A DNA stretch of 36,201 nt from Nodosilinea sp. P-1105 (GTDB taxonomy: Bacteria; Cyanobacteriota; Cyanobacteriia; Phormidesmidales; Phormidesmidaceae): the NCBI RefSeq assembly GCF_012911975.1, contig NZ_SMDQ01000059.1, positions 1 through 36,201 of the forward strand. The letters run 5' to 3'. Positions within the stretch are counted from its first letter, which is position 1. Each line of letters opens with the position of its first letter. The notes under the pieces were generated by a model. That model was not told where the DNA came from. It saw only the letters and a list, made by a program, of their open reading frames with translations, and ran no database searches. This document shows, piece after piece, positions 1-7,304 of this stretch. Both the position numbers and the translations under genes were made by a program.

Positions 1-116
1 CCCCTCCGCCCTCCGCCCTCCGCCCTCCGCCCTCCGCCCTCCGCCCTCCGCCCTCCGCCCTCCGCCCTCTGCCCTCCGCCCTCCGCCCTCCGCCCTCTCC
101 CTTCTGCCCTCTGCCT
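1..116. repeat. Heptanucleotide tandem repeat (CCCTCCG)n
   Basis: About 16 head-to-tail copies of the 7-mer CCCTCCG, with a few CCCTCTG variants near the right end. It ends roughly 10 bases before the ggt start codon. It matches the short tandemly repeated repetitive (STRR) sequences known from cyanobacterial intergenic DNA. Copy number at the window edge may be larger than shown. Confidence 0.9.
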
Positions 117-125
117 TTTCCCACC

Positions 126-1664
126 ATGCCTACCGTTACTATTGCTGCGGGTTCTCAAATTGCGGCCGATGCCGGAGCGGCGATCGCCAATCAGGGGGGC
201 AATGCCGTCGATGCGGCCCTGGGGGCGGCCCTGGTGTCAATGTGTACCGACCTGGGGGTGATGGCTCCTGGGGCCAGTGGGTTTATTGCCCTGTGGCCAC
301 CGGACCAAGCCCCCGTGGTGATCGATGCCTATGCGGCCATGCCAGGACGGGGACTACCGTCGGTGCACCTGGGCCAGGGGGCTCAGGAGGTGTTCTTTGA
401 CTACGGTGGGCGCATGAGCAACCTGGTGGGCTATGGATCGGTGGCTACCCCTGGGATTTTTGCCGGTCTCAGTCAGGCGGCGGCAGCCTATGGCCGTTTG
501 CCCTGGGCCCAGGTGCTGGCTCCGGCCATTCACTGGGTAGAGCAAGGCTTTCCGCTGAATGGGGGGGCGGCGGAATATTTGCGCTATACCCACGAGGCGA
601 TCTTCAGCTGGCACCCCCAGAGTTATCAAACCCTACATCACCCAGACGGCACCCTGCTACGGCAGGGGGAAACGGTGCATGTGCCAGGGCTAGCCCACAG
701 CCTCAGACTGATCGCCGAGCAGGGGGTCGAGGCCTTTTACCGAGGCCCCATTGGCCAGCGGATTGTGGCTGAAATTCAGGCGAATCATGGCCTGCTAACG
801 GCTGAGGATTTAGCGGCCTATGCCGCTATCCCGCGATCGCCCCTAACCTGTCAGGTGGGCGACTGGCAGATCGCCACCAATCCGGCCCCCGCCATTGGTG
901 GGGCCTGTATGGCGGCTATGTTGCTGTTGCTGGATCAGGTACCCGAGACCGATTGGGATATCGCTGCGGTTCGGCAGTGGATTGAGGTGCAGCGGGCGGT
1001 GCTGGCCTACCGCAGCCAGCACCTGGATGGGGCTGCCGACTTACCCCAGGCCGTCAGCCAACTCTTGGAGCTCAGCCACCAGGGGGATCGCCAGGCCCTG
1101 CTGAAATCCCCCTCTACCATTCACATTTCCACCGTGGATACGGATGGCTTGGCCTGTGCGATCACGGCCTCAGCCGGTTATGGGTCTGGGGTGATGGTGG
1201 AGGGGACGGGGCTCTGGCTGAACAACTCCCTGGGGGAAATCGACTTACACCCCTGCGGGCTGCACGCCGTCACCCCCGGTACTCGCCTGGTTTCAAATAT
1301 GGCCCCGACCCTGGCCCGCCGGGCCGATGGAGCGGTAATGGCCATCGGTTCGCCGGGGGCATCGCGGATTACCACCGCCGTTGCCCAAGCCCTGTGGCAT
1401 GTGATTAAGCGGAGGGTTGACTTGTCAGAGGCGATCGCCACCCCCCGCCTGCACCTGGAGGTCTTTGACGCTGCCCTACAGCTAGCGGTTGAACCCGGGG
1501 TGCCGCTCCCCGCCGATCTAGACCTCCCGGTGGCTGCGTTTCCAACTCCGTCGATGTACTTTGGTGGGGTCCAGGCCGCTCTGTGGCAGCCTCACCAGGG
1601 GTTGACTGCCGCCGCCGATGCCCGCCGGGCTGGTGCTGTGGCCCAGGGGGGCGATCGCGACTGA
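126..1664 (+). CDS. ggt: Gamma-glutamyltransferase (Ntn hydrolase)
   Basis: Transfers or hydrolyses the gamma-glutamyl group of glutathione and related peptides. The 512-residue product has the family N-terminus (GSQIAADAGAAI, then GGNAVDAALGAALV at about residues 25-38) and a small-subunit start at STIHISTVD. There Thr331 aligns with the self-cleaving catalytic Thr of GGT (TTHYSVVD in E. coli). Further on are LNNSLGE and the substrate-binding GSPGASRI loop. It is somewhat shorter than E. coli GGT (about 580 aa) and has no obvious signal peptide, so a cytoplasmic location is inferred. The ATG at 126 follows the tandem repeat with no clear Shine-Dalgarno sequence. Cyanobacterial genomes usually carry one such gene. 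Family assignment is firm; substrate preference is not known. Confidence 0.93.
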   Translation: MPTVTIAAGSQIAADAGAAIANQGGNAVDAALGAALVSMCTDLGVMAPGASGFIALWPPDQAPVVIDAYAAMPGRGLPSVHLGQGAQEVFFDYGGRMSNLVGYGSVATPGIFAGLSQAAAAYGRLPWAQVLAPAIHWVEQGFPLNGGAAEYLRYTHEAIFSWHPQSYQTLHHPDGTLLRQGETVHVPGLAHSLRLIAEQGVEAFYRGPIGQRIVAEIQANHGLLTAEDLAAYAAIPRSPLTCQVGDWQIATNPAPAIGGACMAAMLLLLDQVPETDWDIAAVRQWIEVQRAVLAYRSQHLDGAADLPQAVSQLLELSHQGDRQALLKSPSTIHISTVDTDGLACAITASAGYGSGVMVEGTGLWLNNSLGEIDLHPCGLHAVTPGTRLVSNMAPTLARRADGAVMAIGSPGASRITTAVAQALWHVIKRRVDLSEAIATPRLHLEVFDAALQLAVEPGVPLPADLDLPVAAFPTPSMYFGGVQAALWQPHQGLTAAADARRAGAVAQGGDRD

Positions 1665-1670
1665 ACACCG

Positions 1671-1699
1671 TTGACGTTCGCTGGTAGCCTTGCTAGATT
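1671..1699 (+). promoter_or_regulatory. Sigma70-type promoter of the aroF leader
   Basis: TTGACG at 1671-1676, a 17-base spacer and TAGATT at 1694-1699. This predicts a transcript start near 1706 and a leader of about 350 nt before aroF. The placement right after the ggt stop codon fits a promoter dedicated to the leader-aroF unit. Confidence 0.6.
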
Positions 1700-1776
1700 A
1701 CAAACAGGTTTTGTAAGTTTTAGCGCTGCAACTTTAGCGATGCAACGTCGGCAATTCTTTTATTTTTGGTGGCAAA

Positions 1777-1829
1777 CTGCGGTTCACAGGGAGTGAGCAA
1801 CATTTTGCTGTCAACCTGGTGAACCGTAG
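1777..1829 (+). promoter_or_regulatory. Leader hairpin upstream of the aromatic leader peptide
   Basis: CGGTTCAC at 1780-1787 is complementary to GTGAACCG at 1819-1826. The pairing extends outward by three pairs and inward by AGG/CCT with one bulged G. It lies in the transcribed aroF leader, before the leader peptide. Its core resembles the inner palindrome of the dispersed MITE-like family, so it may be a remnant of that family and not a dedicated regulator. Confidence 0.4.
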
Positions 1830-1871
1830 AGTCAGTGCTCTGCGGTTTTGTTGTTTTTATCACCCAAGTCC

Positions 1872-1937
1872 ATGACAACCATCACCACCGTTTGGTTTTA
1901 CAGCTTTTTTTGGCACACCGGGGCAGGCCTTTGGTGA
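1872..1937 (+). CDS. Aromatic leader peptide of aroF (21 aa)
   Basis: ATG at 1872 opens a 21-codon frame ending in TGA at 1935-1937. Codons 8-14 read WFYSFFW and codon 21 is W, so 7 of 21 residues are aromatic and all three aromatic amino acids occur. It ends 25 bases before an intrinsic terminator and about 120 bases before the DAHP synthase start. This is the architecture of a transcription-attenuation leader peptide that senses charged tRNA-Trp, -Phe and -Tyr. No strong Shine-Dalgarno sequence is visible. Codon content and position are seen directly; the regulatory role is inferred from classical trp/phe attenuators. Confidence 0.75.
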   Translation: MTTITTVWFYSFFWHTGAGLW

Positions 1938-1966
1938 TAGGTTTTCCTATGTCCTTAGCCTGACCC
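1921..1966 (+). promoter_or_regulatory. Candidate antiterminator helix of the aroF attenuator
   Basis: GGGCAGGCCT at 1921-1930, inside the leader-peptide frame, can pair with AGCCTGACCC at 1957-1966 through about nine base pairs with two single-base bulges. The 3' arm overlaps the 5' arm of the terminator (1963-1970), so the two helices exclude each other. A ribosome stalled on the aromatic codons at 1893-1913 would leave 1921-1930 free. One that reaches the stop at 1935 would cover it and let the terminator form. Confidence 0.55.
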
Positions 1967-1990
1967 GGAGCTCACCCCTCCGGGTTTTTT
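1963..1990 (+). terminator. Intrinsic terminator (attenuator) before aroF
   Basis: ACCCGGAG at 1963-1970 pairs perfectly with CTCCGGGT at 1978-1985 over a 7-base loop, followed by an uninterrupted T run to 1990. It lies between the promoter at 1671-1699 and the aroF start at 2059, so its natural role is conditional termination of the aroF transcript. Confidence 0.8.
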
Positions 1991-2058
1991 AATGACCTGA
2001 ATTTGCCCTGAATTCTACCGATTCATTCCGTACATCCCTTCTCTGAGTTACGTTCACC

Positions 2059-2916
2059 ATGAAAGACGCACCCTTGACCCTCAAATCCCATCCCAATCAT
2101 CGCACTACTGTTTCCATTGCCCCCCAGGTGACCGTCGGCGGCGATCGCCTGTTGATTGTCGGTGGCCCCTGCACCGTTGAAGACGCCCCCCAAATGGCGC
2201 AAGTGGCCCGCCAACTGGCGGCGGCCCCGGTACAGGCCATCCGCGGCGGGGTTCACAAGCCTCGCACCTCCCCCTATGCCTTCCAGGGGCTAGGATCTGC
2301 GGGTTTAGAGATATTGGCTGATTTGCGCCAGCAGTTTCAGGTGCCGGTGATTTCAGAGGTGATGGCCATTAGCCAGATTGCCCCGATGGCGGCCCAGGTG
2401 GATGTGTTGCAGGTGGGCAGCCGCAACATGCAGAACTTTGACTTGCTAAAGGCCCTGGGGGAGACAGCCAAGCCAGTGCTGCTGAAGCGAGGTCTGGCAG
2501 CCACCATCGAGGAACTGGTGATGGCCGCAGAGTACATCATCAGCCACGGTAACCCGAATGTGATTCTGTGCGAGCGCGGCATCCGCAGTTTCGACGGCTA
2601 TACTCGCAATGTGCTGGATTTAGGCGCTGTGGTAGCGTTGAAGCAAATCACCCACCTGCCGGTGATTGTGGACCCCAGCCATGCGGCTGGGAAGCGAGAA
2701 CTGGTCCCCGATTTGGCTCGGGCCGCGATCGCCGCTGGGGCCGATGGTCTGATCATCGAGTGCCATCCCACCCCAGATCAATCCGTCTCCGATGCCCGCC
2801 AGGCCCTTTCCCTAGAAGCGATGGTAGATCTCGTGCATAGCCTCAGACCAATTGCGATCGCCGTGGGCCGGTCCATGGCTGACCCTGAGGTTGCCCCCCA
2901 GCCGGTGGCCGCCTAA
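2059..2916 (+). CDS. aroF: 3-deoxy-7-phosphoheptulonate (DAHP) synthase, type I-beta
   Basis: Condenses phosphoenolpyruvate and erythrose 4-phosphate, the committed step of the shikimate pathway to Trp, Phe and Tyr. Signatures in order: GGPCTVED (about residues 35-42), HKPRTSPYAFQG, EVMAI, LQVGSRNMQNFDLL, PVLLKRG, ILCERGIRSFDGYTRN, PVIVDPSHAAGKRELV and LIIECHPTPDQSVSDARQAL. These supply the metal ligands Cys, His, Glu and Asp and the substrate Arg/Lys residues of the AroF/KDO8P synthase barrel. At 285 aa it is essentially the bare barrel: no N-terminal ACT/ferredoxin-like or chorismate mutase domain is present. Allosteric feedback through such a domain is therefore not expected, which makes the upstream aromatic attenuator the likely control point. 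MITE copy A follows 3 bases after the stop. Confidence 0.95.
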   Translation: MKDAPLTLKSHPNHRTTVSIAPQVTVGGDRLLIVGGPCTVEDAPQMAQVARQLAAAPVQAIRGGVHKPRTSPYAFQGLGSAGLEILADLRQQFQVPVISEVMAISQIAPMAAQVDVLQVGSRNMQNFDLLKALGETAKPVLLKRGLAATIEELVMAAEYIISHGNPNVILCERGIRSFDGYTRNVLDLGAVVALKQITHLPVIVDPSHAAGKRELVPDLARAAIAAGADGLIIECHPTPDQSVSDARQALSLEAMVDLVHSLRPIAIAVGRSMADPEVAPQPVAA

Positions 2917-2918
2917 GG

Positions 2919-3047
2919 CTAGTGGCAATAATGACGGGGGCTGTGACTTAGGGGTCACGGTTCACGGTTCACGGTTCACGGTGAGCCGTAGACCGTGAAC
3001 CGCAGGCTGTAAGCCGTGAACCCCAGGTCACAGAAACACTTCCCTAG
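2919..3047. mobile_element. MITE-like palindromic element, copy A
   Basis: About 129 bp bounded by CTAG (2919 and 3044-3047). Its left half (AATAATGACGGGGG, then TGTGACTTAGGGGTCACGG) matches copies B, C and D, although the terminal 12 or so bases are deleted. The centre is a tract of TTCACGG repeats and its complement, able to fold into a long hairpin. It sits directly behind aroF, where it could also act as a transcript end. No open reading frame. Confidence 0.7.
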
Positions 3048-3079
3048 TGGTCTGCGACACAAGTCAGCCCCCCATTCCT

Positions 3080-3113
3080 AACACCTAAAACCTGGCACCT
3101 AGAACCTGACACC
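3080..3113. repeat. Degenerate 7-bp repeats (NNNACCT)
   Basis: Four to five degenerate heptamers of the form NNNACCT (AAAACCT, GGCACCT, AGAACCT, then a partial unit) lie to the right of MITE copy A. They resemble the STRR repeats elsewhere in the window. The rest of 3048-3168 shows no gene. Confidence 0.45.
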
Positions 3114-3171
3114 GTTTACCGCCTACCGCAAGCAGATCTCTATCCGCCAGGTGATCGTAACCCCCTGGGCC

Positions 3172-3213
3172 GGTGACATGGGTCACACTGGCCCGTGATT
3201 CTTACCTGATAAT
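3172..3213 (+). promoter_or_regulatory. CRP-like operator and -10 element before the cNMP/EAL gene
   Basis: GGTGA-CATGGG-TCACA at 3172-3187 matches 9 of 10 positions of the CRP/SyCRP1 consensus TGTGA-N6-TCACA. TGATAAT at 3207-3213 is a good -10, predicting a start near 3220. That puts the operator centre (3179.5) about 41 bases upstream, the class II activator position. No good -35 is present, as expected for an activated promoter. It lies 137 bp upstream of the gene. Confidence 0.5.
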
Positions 3214-3323
3214 CGACAAGCCTTCTAAAAACTGGGGCAAACCTTACCAACCCTTCATGGTTGAGGTGGTAAAGATTGAGTTTTATGGGTGATGCTTAAA
3301 GTACGCTCTCATCCGTTCCTGAA

Positions 3324-4622
3324 ATGAAATCCTTACAATCTTCCCTAACCCCCTCACCCCCTCAGGTATTACCTGAGGGCGATCAAGCATCGCCGCTCGA
3401 TCTGGCTGTGAACCCAGGGTGTAACCTCCGCCTGTTTAAGGCCGGCGAAACGATTTTTAGAGAAGGGGATGAGGCCGATAAGGCCTACATTATCGAGTCG
3501 GGCTATGTGGAAATTTTTGTGGGCTCTGGGGAAGAGGCCATACAGCTAAATGTACTGGGTCCTGGGGATATTTTTGGCGAAATGGGCATAGTCGATGCCT
3601 CGCCGCGATCGGCCTCGGTGAAGGCCATTGGCCCCTGTCGCTGCATGGTGATTCTGGCGTCGCAAATTGTCGAACGCATTGATGCGTCGTCCCCCATTGT
3701 GCGGTTGATGATTGCCATGGCGCTGCACCGCAATCGGGCCTTCAATACCTACCTGAGGGCCTATTCCAAGAGTGCCCACCTGGGTTTGCCCAGTCCGGCC
3801 CTGACCGAAAGGTCATATACCAAAAGCCAGCAATATCAAACCATTCTCGACTCGATTAAGTTAGAGTCTGACCTGCAAAATGCAGTGGCCAACCATGAGT
3901 TGCGCCTGTTTTATCAACCCCTTGTGGATCTCAACCAGAAAAATGTGGTGGGGTTTGAGTCGCTATTGCGGTGGCAGAGCCCCACCCGGGGGACGGTATC
4001 CCCTTACCAATTTATTAGCCTGGCCGAAGAAACCTCCCTGATTGTGCCCATCGGCTTCTGGATTTTGGAGCAAGCCTGTACCGATCTCAAGCGGTTTGAA
4101 CACCGGTTGGCGCAAATGGGACAGCAGCAGCGGCAGCTCTTTGTTAGCGTCAATATTTCCGTGCGGCAGTTTCAAGAACCAGGCTTTTTCGAGCAGCTGA
4201 TGGCCCTCACCCAACGCCATGGGGTCGGCCCCCAGCAACTTAAACTTGAGGTGACAGAGCGGGTGTTTTTGGATGAAGTAGAGGCGATCGCCACCATCAA
4301 CCAGTGCCGCGCCGCTGGCTTCCATGTGTCCCTGGATGACTTTGGCACCGGCTACTCTAGCCTGAACTACCTGGAGCGGTGCGAAATTGACAGCCTGAAG
4401 ATCGACCAATCGTTTATTCAGAAGCTGTGTACCAGCGAGCGGGCCAAGATTCTGGTGGGGTCGATCATTGAAATTGCCCGCAGGCTAGGCCTGCCCACCG
4501 TAGCAGAAGGGATTGAAACAGCGGAGCAGCGGGCAATCCTGCAAGCGTTAGGCTGCGAGGTCGGTCAGGGCTACCTGTTTAGCCAACCGATCGCCTTTGC
4601 CGACGCGATCGCGCTGCTGTAA
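3324..4622 (+). CDS. Cyclic-nucleotide-binding domain / EAL c-di-GMP phosphodiesterase
   Basis: The 432-aa protein joins a cNMP-binding beta-roll (about 33-145) to an EAL domain (about 185-430). The roll has the phosphate-binding cassette FGEMGIVDASPRSASV with the key Gly-Glu and Arg, so nucleotide binding is plausible. The EAL domain keeps the catalytic set: Glu212 in FESLLRW (ESL instead of EAL), Asn in SVNISVRQF, Glu in LEVTER, the Asp pair in DDFGTGYSSL (about 338-339), Lys in LKIDQSF, Glu in VAEGIE and Gln in GQGYLFSQP. It should hydrolyse c-di-GMP under control of cAMP or cGMP. No membrane segments are seen, so it is cytoplasmic. A CRP-like site upstream suggests a second link to cyclic AMP. 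ATG at 3324 lacks a strong Shine-Dalgarno sequence. Confidence 0.88.
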   Translation: MKSLQSSLTPSPPQVLPEGDQASPLDLAVNPGCNLRLFKAGETIFREGDEADKAYIIESGYVEIFVGSGEEAIQLNVLGPGDIFGEMGIVDASPRSASVKAIGPCRCMVILASQIVERIDASSPIVRLMIAMALHRNRAFNTYLRAYSKSAHLGLPSPALTERSYTKSQQYQTILDSIKLESDLQNAVANHELRLFYQPLVDLNQKNVVGFESLLRWQSPTRGTVSPYQFISLAEETSLIVPIGFWILEQACTDLKRFEHRLAQMGQQQRQLFVSVNISVRQFQEPGFFEQLMALTQRHGVGPQQLKLEVTERVFLDEVEAIATINQCRAAGFHVSLDDFGTGYSSLNYLERCEIDSLKIDQSFIQKLCTSERAKILVGSIIEIARRLGLPTVAEGIETAEQRAILQALGCEVGQGYLFSQPIAFADAIALL

Positions 4623-4669
4623 GTTAGCGATCTAAGAACCCTCCTAAGGAAACAGTGCTCCAATCGTAG

Positions 4670-4686
4670 GGTGGGCTCTGCCCACC
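4670..4686. terminator. GC-rich inverted repeat after the EAL gene
   Basis: GGTGGGC-TCT-GCCCACC forms a perfect 7-bp stem with a 3-base loop in the convergent interval between the EAL gene and purN. No T tract follows on either strand, so intrinsic termination is only possible. A near copy (one mismatch) occurs at 9304-9320, so it may be a dispersed repeat. Confidence 0.4.
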
Positions 4687-4821
4687 AGCCCCAGGAAACA
4701 CCCTCACAAGGTTTCTTCCTGCTCCAGCGAAGGACACCGCCGTTAGTCAACCGCTGGGATCTGTAACGGCACTCTAGACGTACCCTAAAAGAGGTCACGC
4801 CTTACAACCAACCTCAAACCG

Positions 4822-5508
4822 TTAACCGTCCACCGTTAACTGTCCACCGTTTGACGGCCTAGTCGATGGTTGGCTCGCCGCCTCAGCCGCCAGGGCGATC
4901 GCCGCCGGATAAATCCGGTGCTCTTGCACCTGAATGCGGGCTTGCAAGATTTCAGGGGTGTCATCAGGCCAGACCGGCACCGCCGCTTGCATGACGACGG
5001 GGCCGCTATCGACAACCAGTTCCACCTGGTGGACGGTACAACCAGACACCTTCACCCCCGCTGCCAGGGCTTGTTCGACGGCCCGCACCCCCGGAAAGCT
5101 GGGCAACAGACTGGGATGGATATTCAAGACCTGTCGAGGAAAGGCATCGATTAACACTGGGGTAACCCGGCGCATCCAACCGGCCATAATCACCCAGTCC
5201 ACCCGGTGAGCTTGCAGGGTATCGACAATGGCCCGGTCTAGGGCTTCCCGGCTCGGGTAGTGGCGATGGTTCAGCAGCACGGTAGGAAAACCTAACTGCG
5301 CCGCCCGCGTCCTTACCCCTGCGCCGGGATTATTGTAAATCACCACCTGAATCTGGGCCTGCAAGTGCCCCTGCTGAATGGCCGTGGCAATGGCCTCTAA
5401 ATTGCTGCCCTTGCCCGAGGCCATCACCCCCAGCTTCAGGGGAGAGGCAAAGCGCGGCCAGGGGGTAGGCAGCGGTGGAGACAGAATAGCGGTGGACGAT
5501 GGGGACAT
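4822..5508 (-). CDS. purN: Phosphoribosylglycinamide formyltransferase (GART)
   Basis: Transfers a formyl group from 10-formyl-tetrahydrofolate to GAR, the third step of purine synthesis. The sequence shows LGVMASGKGSNLEAI (phosphate loop), the VIYNNPGAG region, IMAGWMRRV, and the catalytic Asn/His pair in LNIHPSLLPSFPG. SGCTVHQV follows, with the catalytic Asp in VDSGPVV. I prefer the ATG at 5508 (228 aa); the frame extends four codons to a TTG at 5520. An N-terminal stretch of about 25 residues, rich in Ser and Pro, precedes the fold and is not part of the conserved domain. The C-terminal tail (roughly the last 12 codons) and the stop are read from a short repeat (ACCGTTAACCGTCC-type), so the original end has probably been replaced. 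Single transcription unit on the minus strand. Confidence 0.92.
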   Translation of the reverse strand: MSPSSTAILSPPLPTPWPRFASPLKLGVMASGKGSNLEAIATAIQQGHLQAQIQVVIYNNPGAGVRTRAAQLGFPTVLLNHRHYPSREALDRAIVDTLQAHRVDWVIMAGWMRRVTPVLIDAFPRQVLNIHPSLLPSFPGVRAVEQALAAGVKVSGCTVHQVELVVDSGPVVMQAAVPVWPDDTPEILQARIQVQEHRIYPAAIALAAEAASQPSTRPSNGGQLTVDG

Positions 5509-5810
5509 GCCTGTAGACAACGAAGGTCACACGGGAAAAAACCACGGCCATTATCCTACCTGGGAATGGAAACGATCGGGCTACAGGGGGGGTACTTATC
5601 TTGTAATATCCTACATGTAGTGTTAGCGCAGCATATTGACCCCTTTATCTGTTGCCAAAGGGTATGAGCTGGCAAAAAGATAATCCCCTGGACTAAGGAG
5701 TGCCCGGTATTAGGGGTCAGGAATCAGAGATGGTGGGCCAATTGCACTCGGTGGAGATTTCAATGGGTTTGCTGTAGATTAAGGAACTCTCAATCAGTCA
5801 GCGACAATAT

Positions 5811-6713
5811 ATGCTTAAGTTCTTCACAAAGGTTGACTACCTGCTTAGGGAAACCCTGCTGGGCCTTCGTCGCGGCGGTTGGATGAACTGGGCCGCCATC
5901 AGCACCATCACAGTGCTCCTCTTTTTGTTTGGCATTAGCCTGCAATCCACCTGGCAGTTGGAACGGTTGCTCAATCAGTTTGGCAGCCAACTGGAGGTGT
6001 CCGCCTACTTAGAAAGCGGGTTTCAGGCCAGCGACATGCAAACGGCCGTGGAGCAGTTTCCTGAGGTGGTGGCGGTAACCCCAATCACCAAGGAGGAAGC
6101 CTGGGCAGCCCTGGTAGAGGATTTGGGCCTGTCTGACATTGAAGGGGCCACCGAGCAATTGAGGGGCAATCCCCTGGTGGATGAGCTCAAGGTCAAGGCC
6201 CGGGATTCGGAAGCGGTACCGGCGATCGCGGCAGAATTGACTCAAATGAACGGTATCGACGAAGTGCGCTACGTAGATGAAGCCGTTACCCGTCTGGCCC
6301 AACTGAATCAGGGGCTGAAATGGGCCAGTGCTTTTGTGATTGCCATCCTCACCCTGACCGCTACGGCGGTGATTACCACCACCATTCGGTTGATTGTGCT
6401 GGCCCGGCGTCGGGAAATCGAGGTGATGCAGCTGGTGGGGGCGACCCGCGCCTGGATTTATTTACCCTTCATTTTGCAGGGGGCCGCCTTTGGCCTGGCG
6501 GGGGCGGGGGTGGCCTGGGCATTACTGTTTGCCATTCAGCGATCGCTGCAAGAGGTGGCAGCCCAACAGGCGGACTTTATTCAGTTTGTGGCCCAGGGGC
6601 TAGCCTTGACCCCCCAGCAACTACTATTGTTGCCCGCTGCCCTGCTGGGCCTAGGCACCCTGGTAGGCCTGATGGGTAGTCTATTGGCGGTGCGTAAATT
6701 TGCCCTGAGATAG
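5811..6713 (+). CDS. ftsX: Cell-division protein FtsX (ABC permease-like)
   Basis: FtsX partners with the ATPase FtsE to control peptidoglycan hydrolases at the septum. The 300-aa protein has the FtsX layout. A short cytoplasmic N-terminus is followed by TM1 (about 27-47) and a periplasmic domain (about 48-170: LEVSAYLESGFQ, VVAVTPITKEEAWAAL, NPLVDELKVKA). Three more helices follow (about 172-197, 215-245 and 270-292), with the conserved cytoplasmic RRREIEVMQLVGATRAWI loop between the second and third. ftsE is not adjacent, as is common in cyanobacteria. The ATG at 5811 has only a weak Shine-Dalgarno sequence. It is divergent from purN; the 300-bp gap between them shows only a 10-bp palindrome CTACATGTAG at 5611-5620 and no gene. 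Confidence 0.92.
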   Translation: MLKFFTKVDYLLRETLLGLRRGGWMNWAAISTITVLLFLFGISLQSTWQLERLLNQFGSQLEVSAYLESGFQASDMQTAVEQFPEVVAVTPITKEEAWAALVEDLGLSDIEGATEQLRGNPLVDELKVKARDSEAVPAIAAELTQMNGIDEVRYVDEAVTRLAQLNQGLKWASAFVIAILTLTATAVITTTIRLIVLARRREIEVMQLVGATRAWIYLPFILQGAAFGLAGAGVAWALLFAIQRSLQEVAAQQADFIQFVAQGLALTPQQLLLLPAALLGLGTLVGLMGSLLAVRKFALR

Positions 6714-6780
6714 GCCTGAGATAGGATGGTAAAGATAGGTAGACGTAACCTGAAACCTGCCCTATTTCTGCCAACCAGTC

Positions 6781-6927
6781 CTAGTGGTCTGTCAAGCCAG
6801 AAGTGAAGGGTCAATAGGTCTGCGGTTCACGGCTTACGGTCAACGGTACACGGCTCGCCTTGAACCGCATACCGTGAACCGTGAACCCTAAGTCACATCT
6901 CCCGTGATTATTTTTTGATTGCACACT
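6781..6927. mobile_element. MITE-like palindromic element, copy B
   Basis: About 147 bp, inverted relative to copies C and D. It begins CTAGTGGTCTGTCAAGCCAG and ends with the CACGGGAG/AATAAT-type end followed by GCACACT. The interior alternates GGTTCACGG-type and CCGTGAACC-type blocks, giving a long imperfect hairpin. It lies between ftsX and the MntA/HepT pair. No open reading frame. Confidence 0.75.
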
Positions 6928-6947
6928 TGTAATATGGCGTTAAGCTG

Positions 6948-7304
6948 ATGGCGGTTGACCCCAAATATGTGGCCTATTGGCGGCAGGCCAGAGCAGCCCA
7001 GCAACGGGCTCAAACCCAAGCGAAAGTGCAGGCATGGGAAGAGGTCCATCGGATTGCTGCCATGCTACGCGATCGCTACGGAGCCACTCATATTGTTGTA
7101 TTTGGCTCACTGCTGAAGGATCGGTTTCAGCCAGAGTCAGATCTTGACATCGCGGCTGACAATATTCCCAAGGCGCAATATTTTGAAGCCGTTGCAGCCG
7201 CCAACCAATACAGTCAGCGCTGGGTCGACCTCAAACCCCTGGAAGATCTGGCCCCCTACTTTAGACAACGAGTTTTTGAAACCGGGATAGCCCTTGATGC
7301 GTGA
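6948..7304 (+). CDS. mntA: MntA-like minimal nucleotidyltransferase (antitoxin-type)
   Basis: A 118-aa protein of the DNA-polymerase-beta nucleotidyltransferase fold. VVFGSLLKDRF supplies the GS motif (about residue 52). PESDLDIAA gives the two metal-binding Asp residues (about 64-66), and QRWVDLKPL supplies the third carboxylate. The first 35 residues form an Ala/Gln-rich helix. Such proteins pair with HEPN partners; the characterised MntA AMPylates HepT and neutralises it (type VII toxin-antitoxin). The next gene starts inside its last codons, which fits translational coupling. It begins about 20 bases after MITE copy B. Function as an antitoxin is inferred from family and context. Confidence 0.75.
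   Translation: MAVDPKYVAYWRQARAAQQRAQTQAKVQAWEEVHRIAAMLRDRYGATHIVVFGSLLKDRFQPESDLDIAADNIPKAQYFEAVAAANQYSQRWVDLKPLEDLAPYFRQRVFETGIALDA

Noticed and set aside
2935..2965. TGTGAC...GTCACGG in MITE copy A as a CRP site
   Set aside because: The half-sites are 8 bases apart instead of 6, and the same words belong to the repeat family.
5603..5620. Possible NtcA site near GTAATATCCTAC upstream of ftsX
   Set aside because: The GTA and TAC half-sites are separated by 6 bases, not the required 8.
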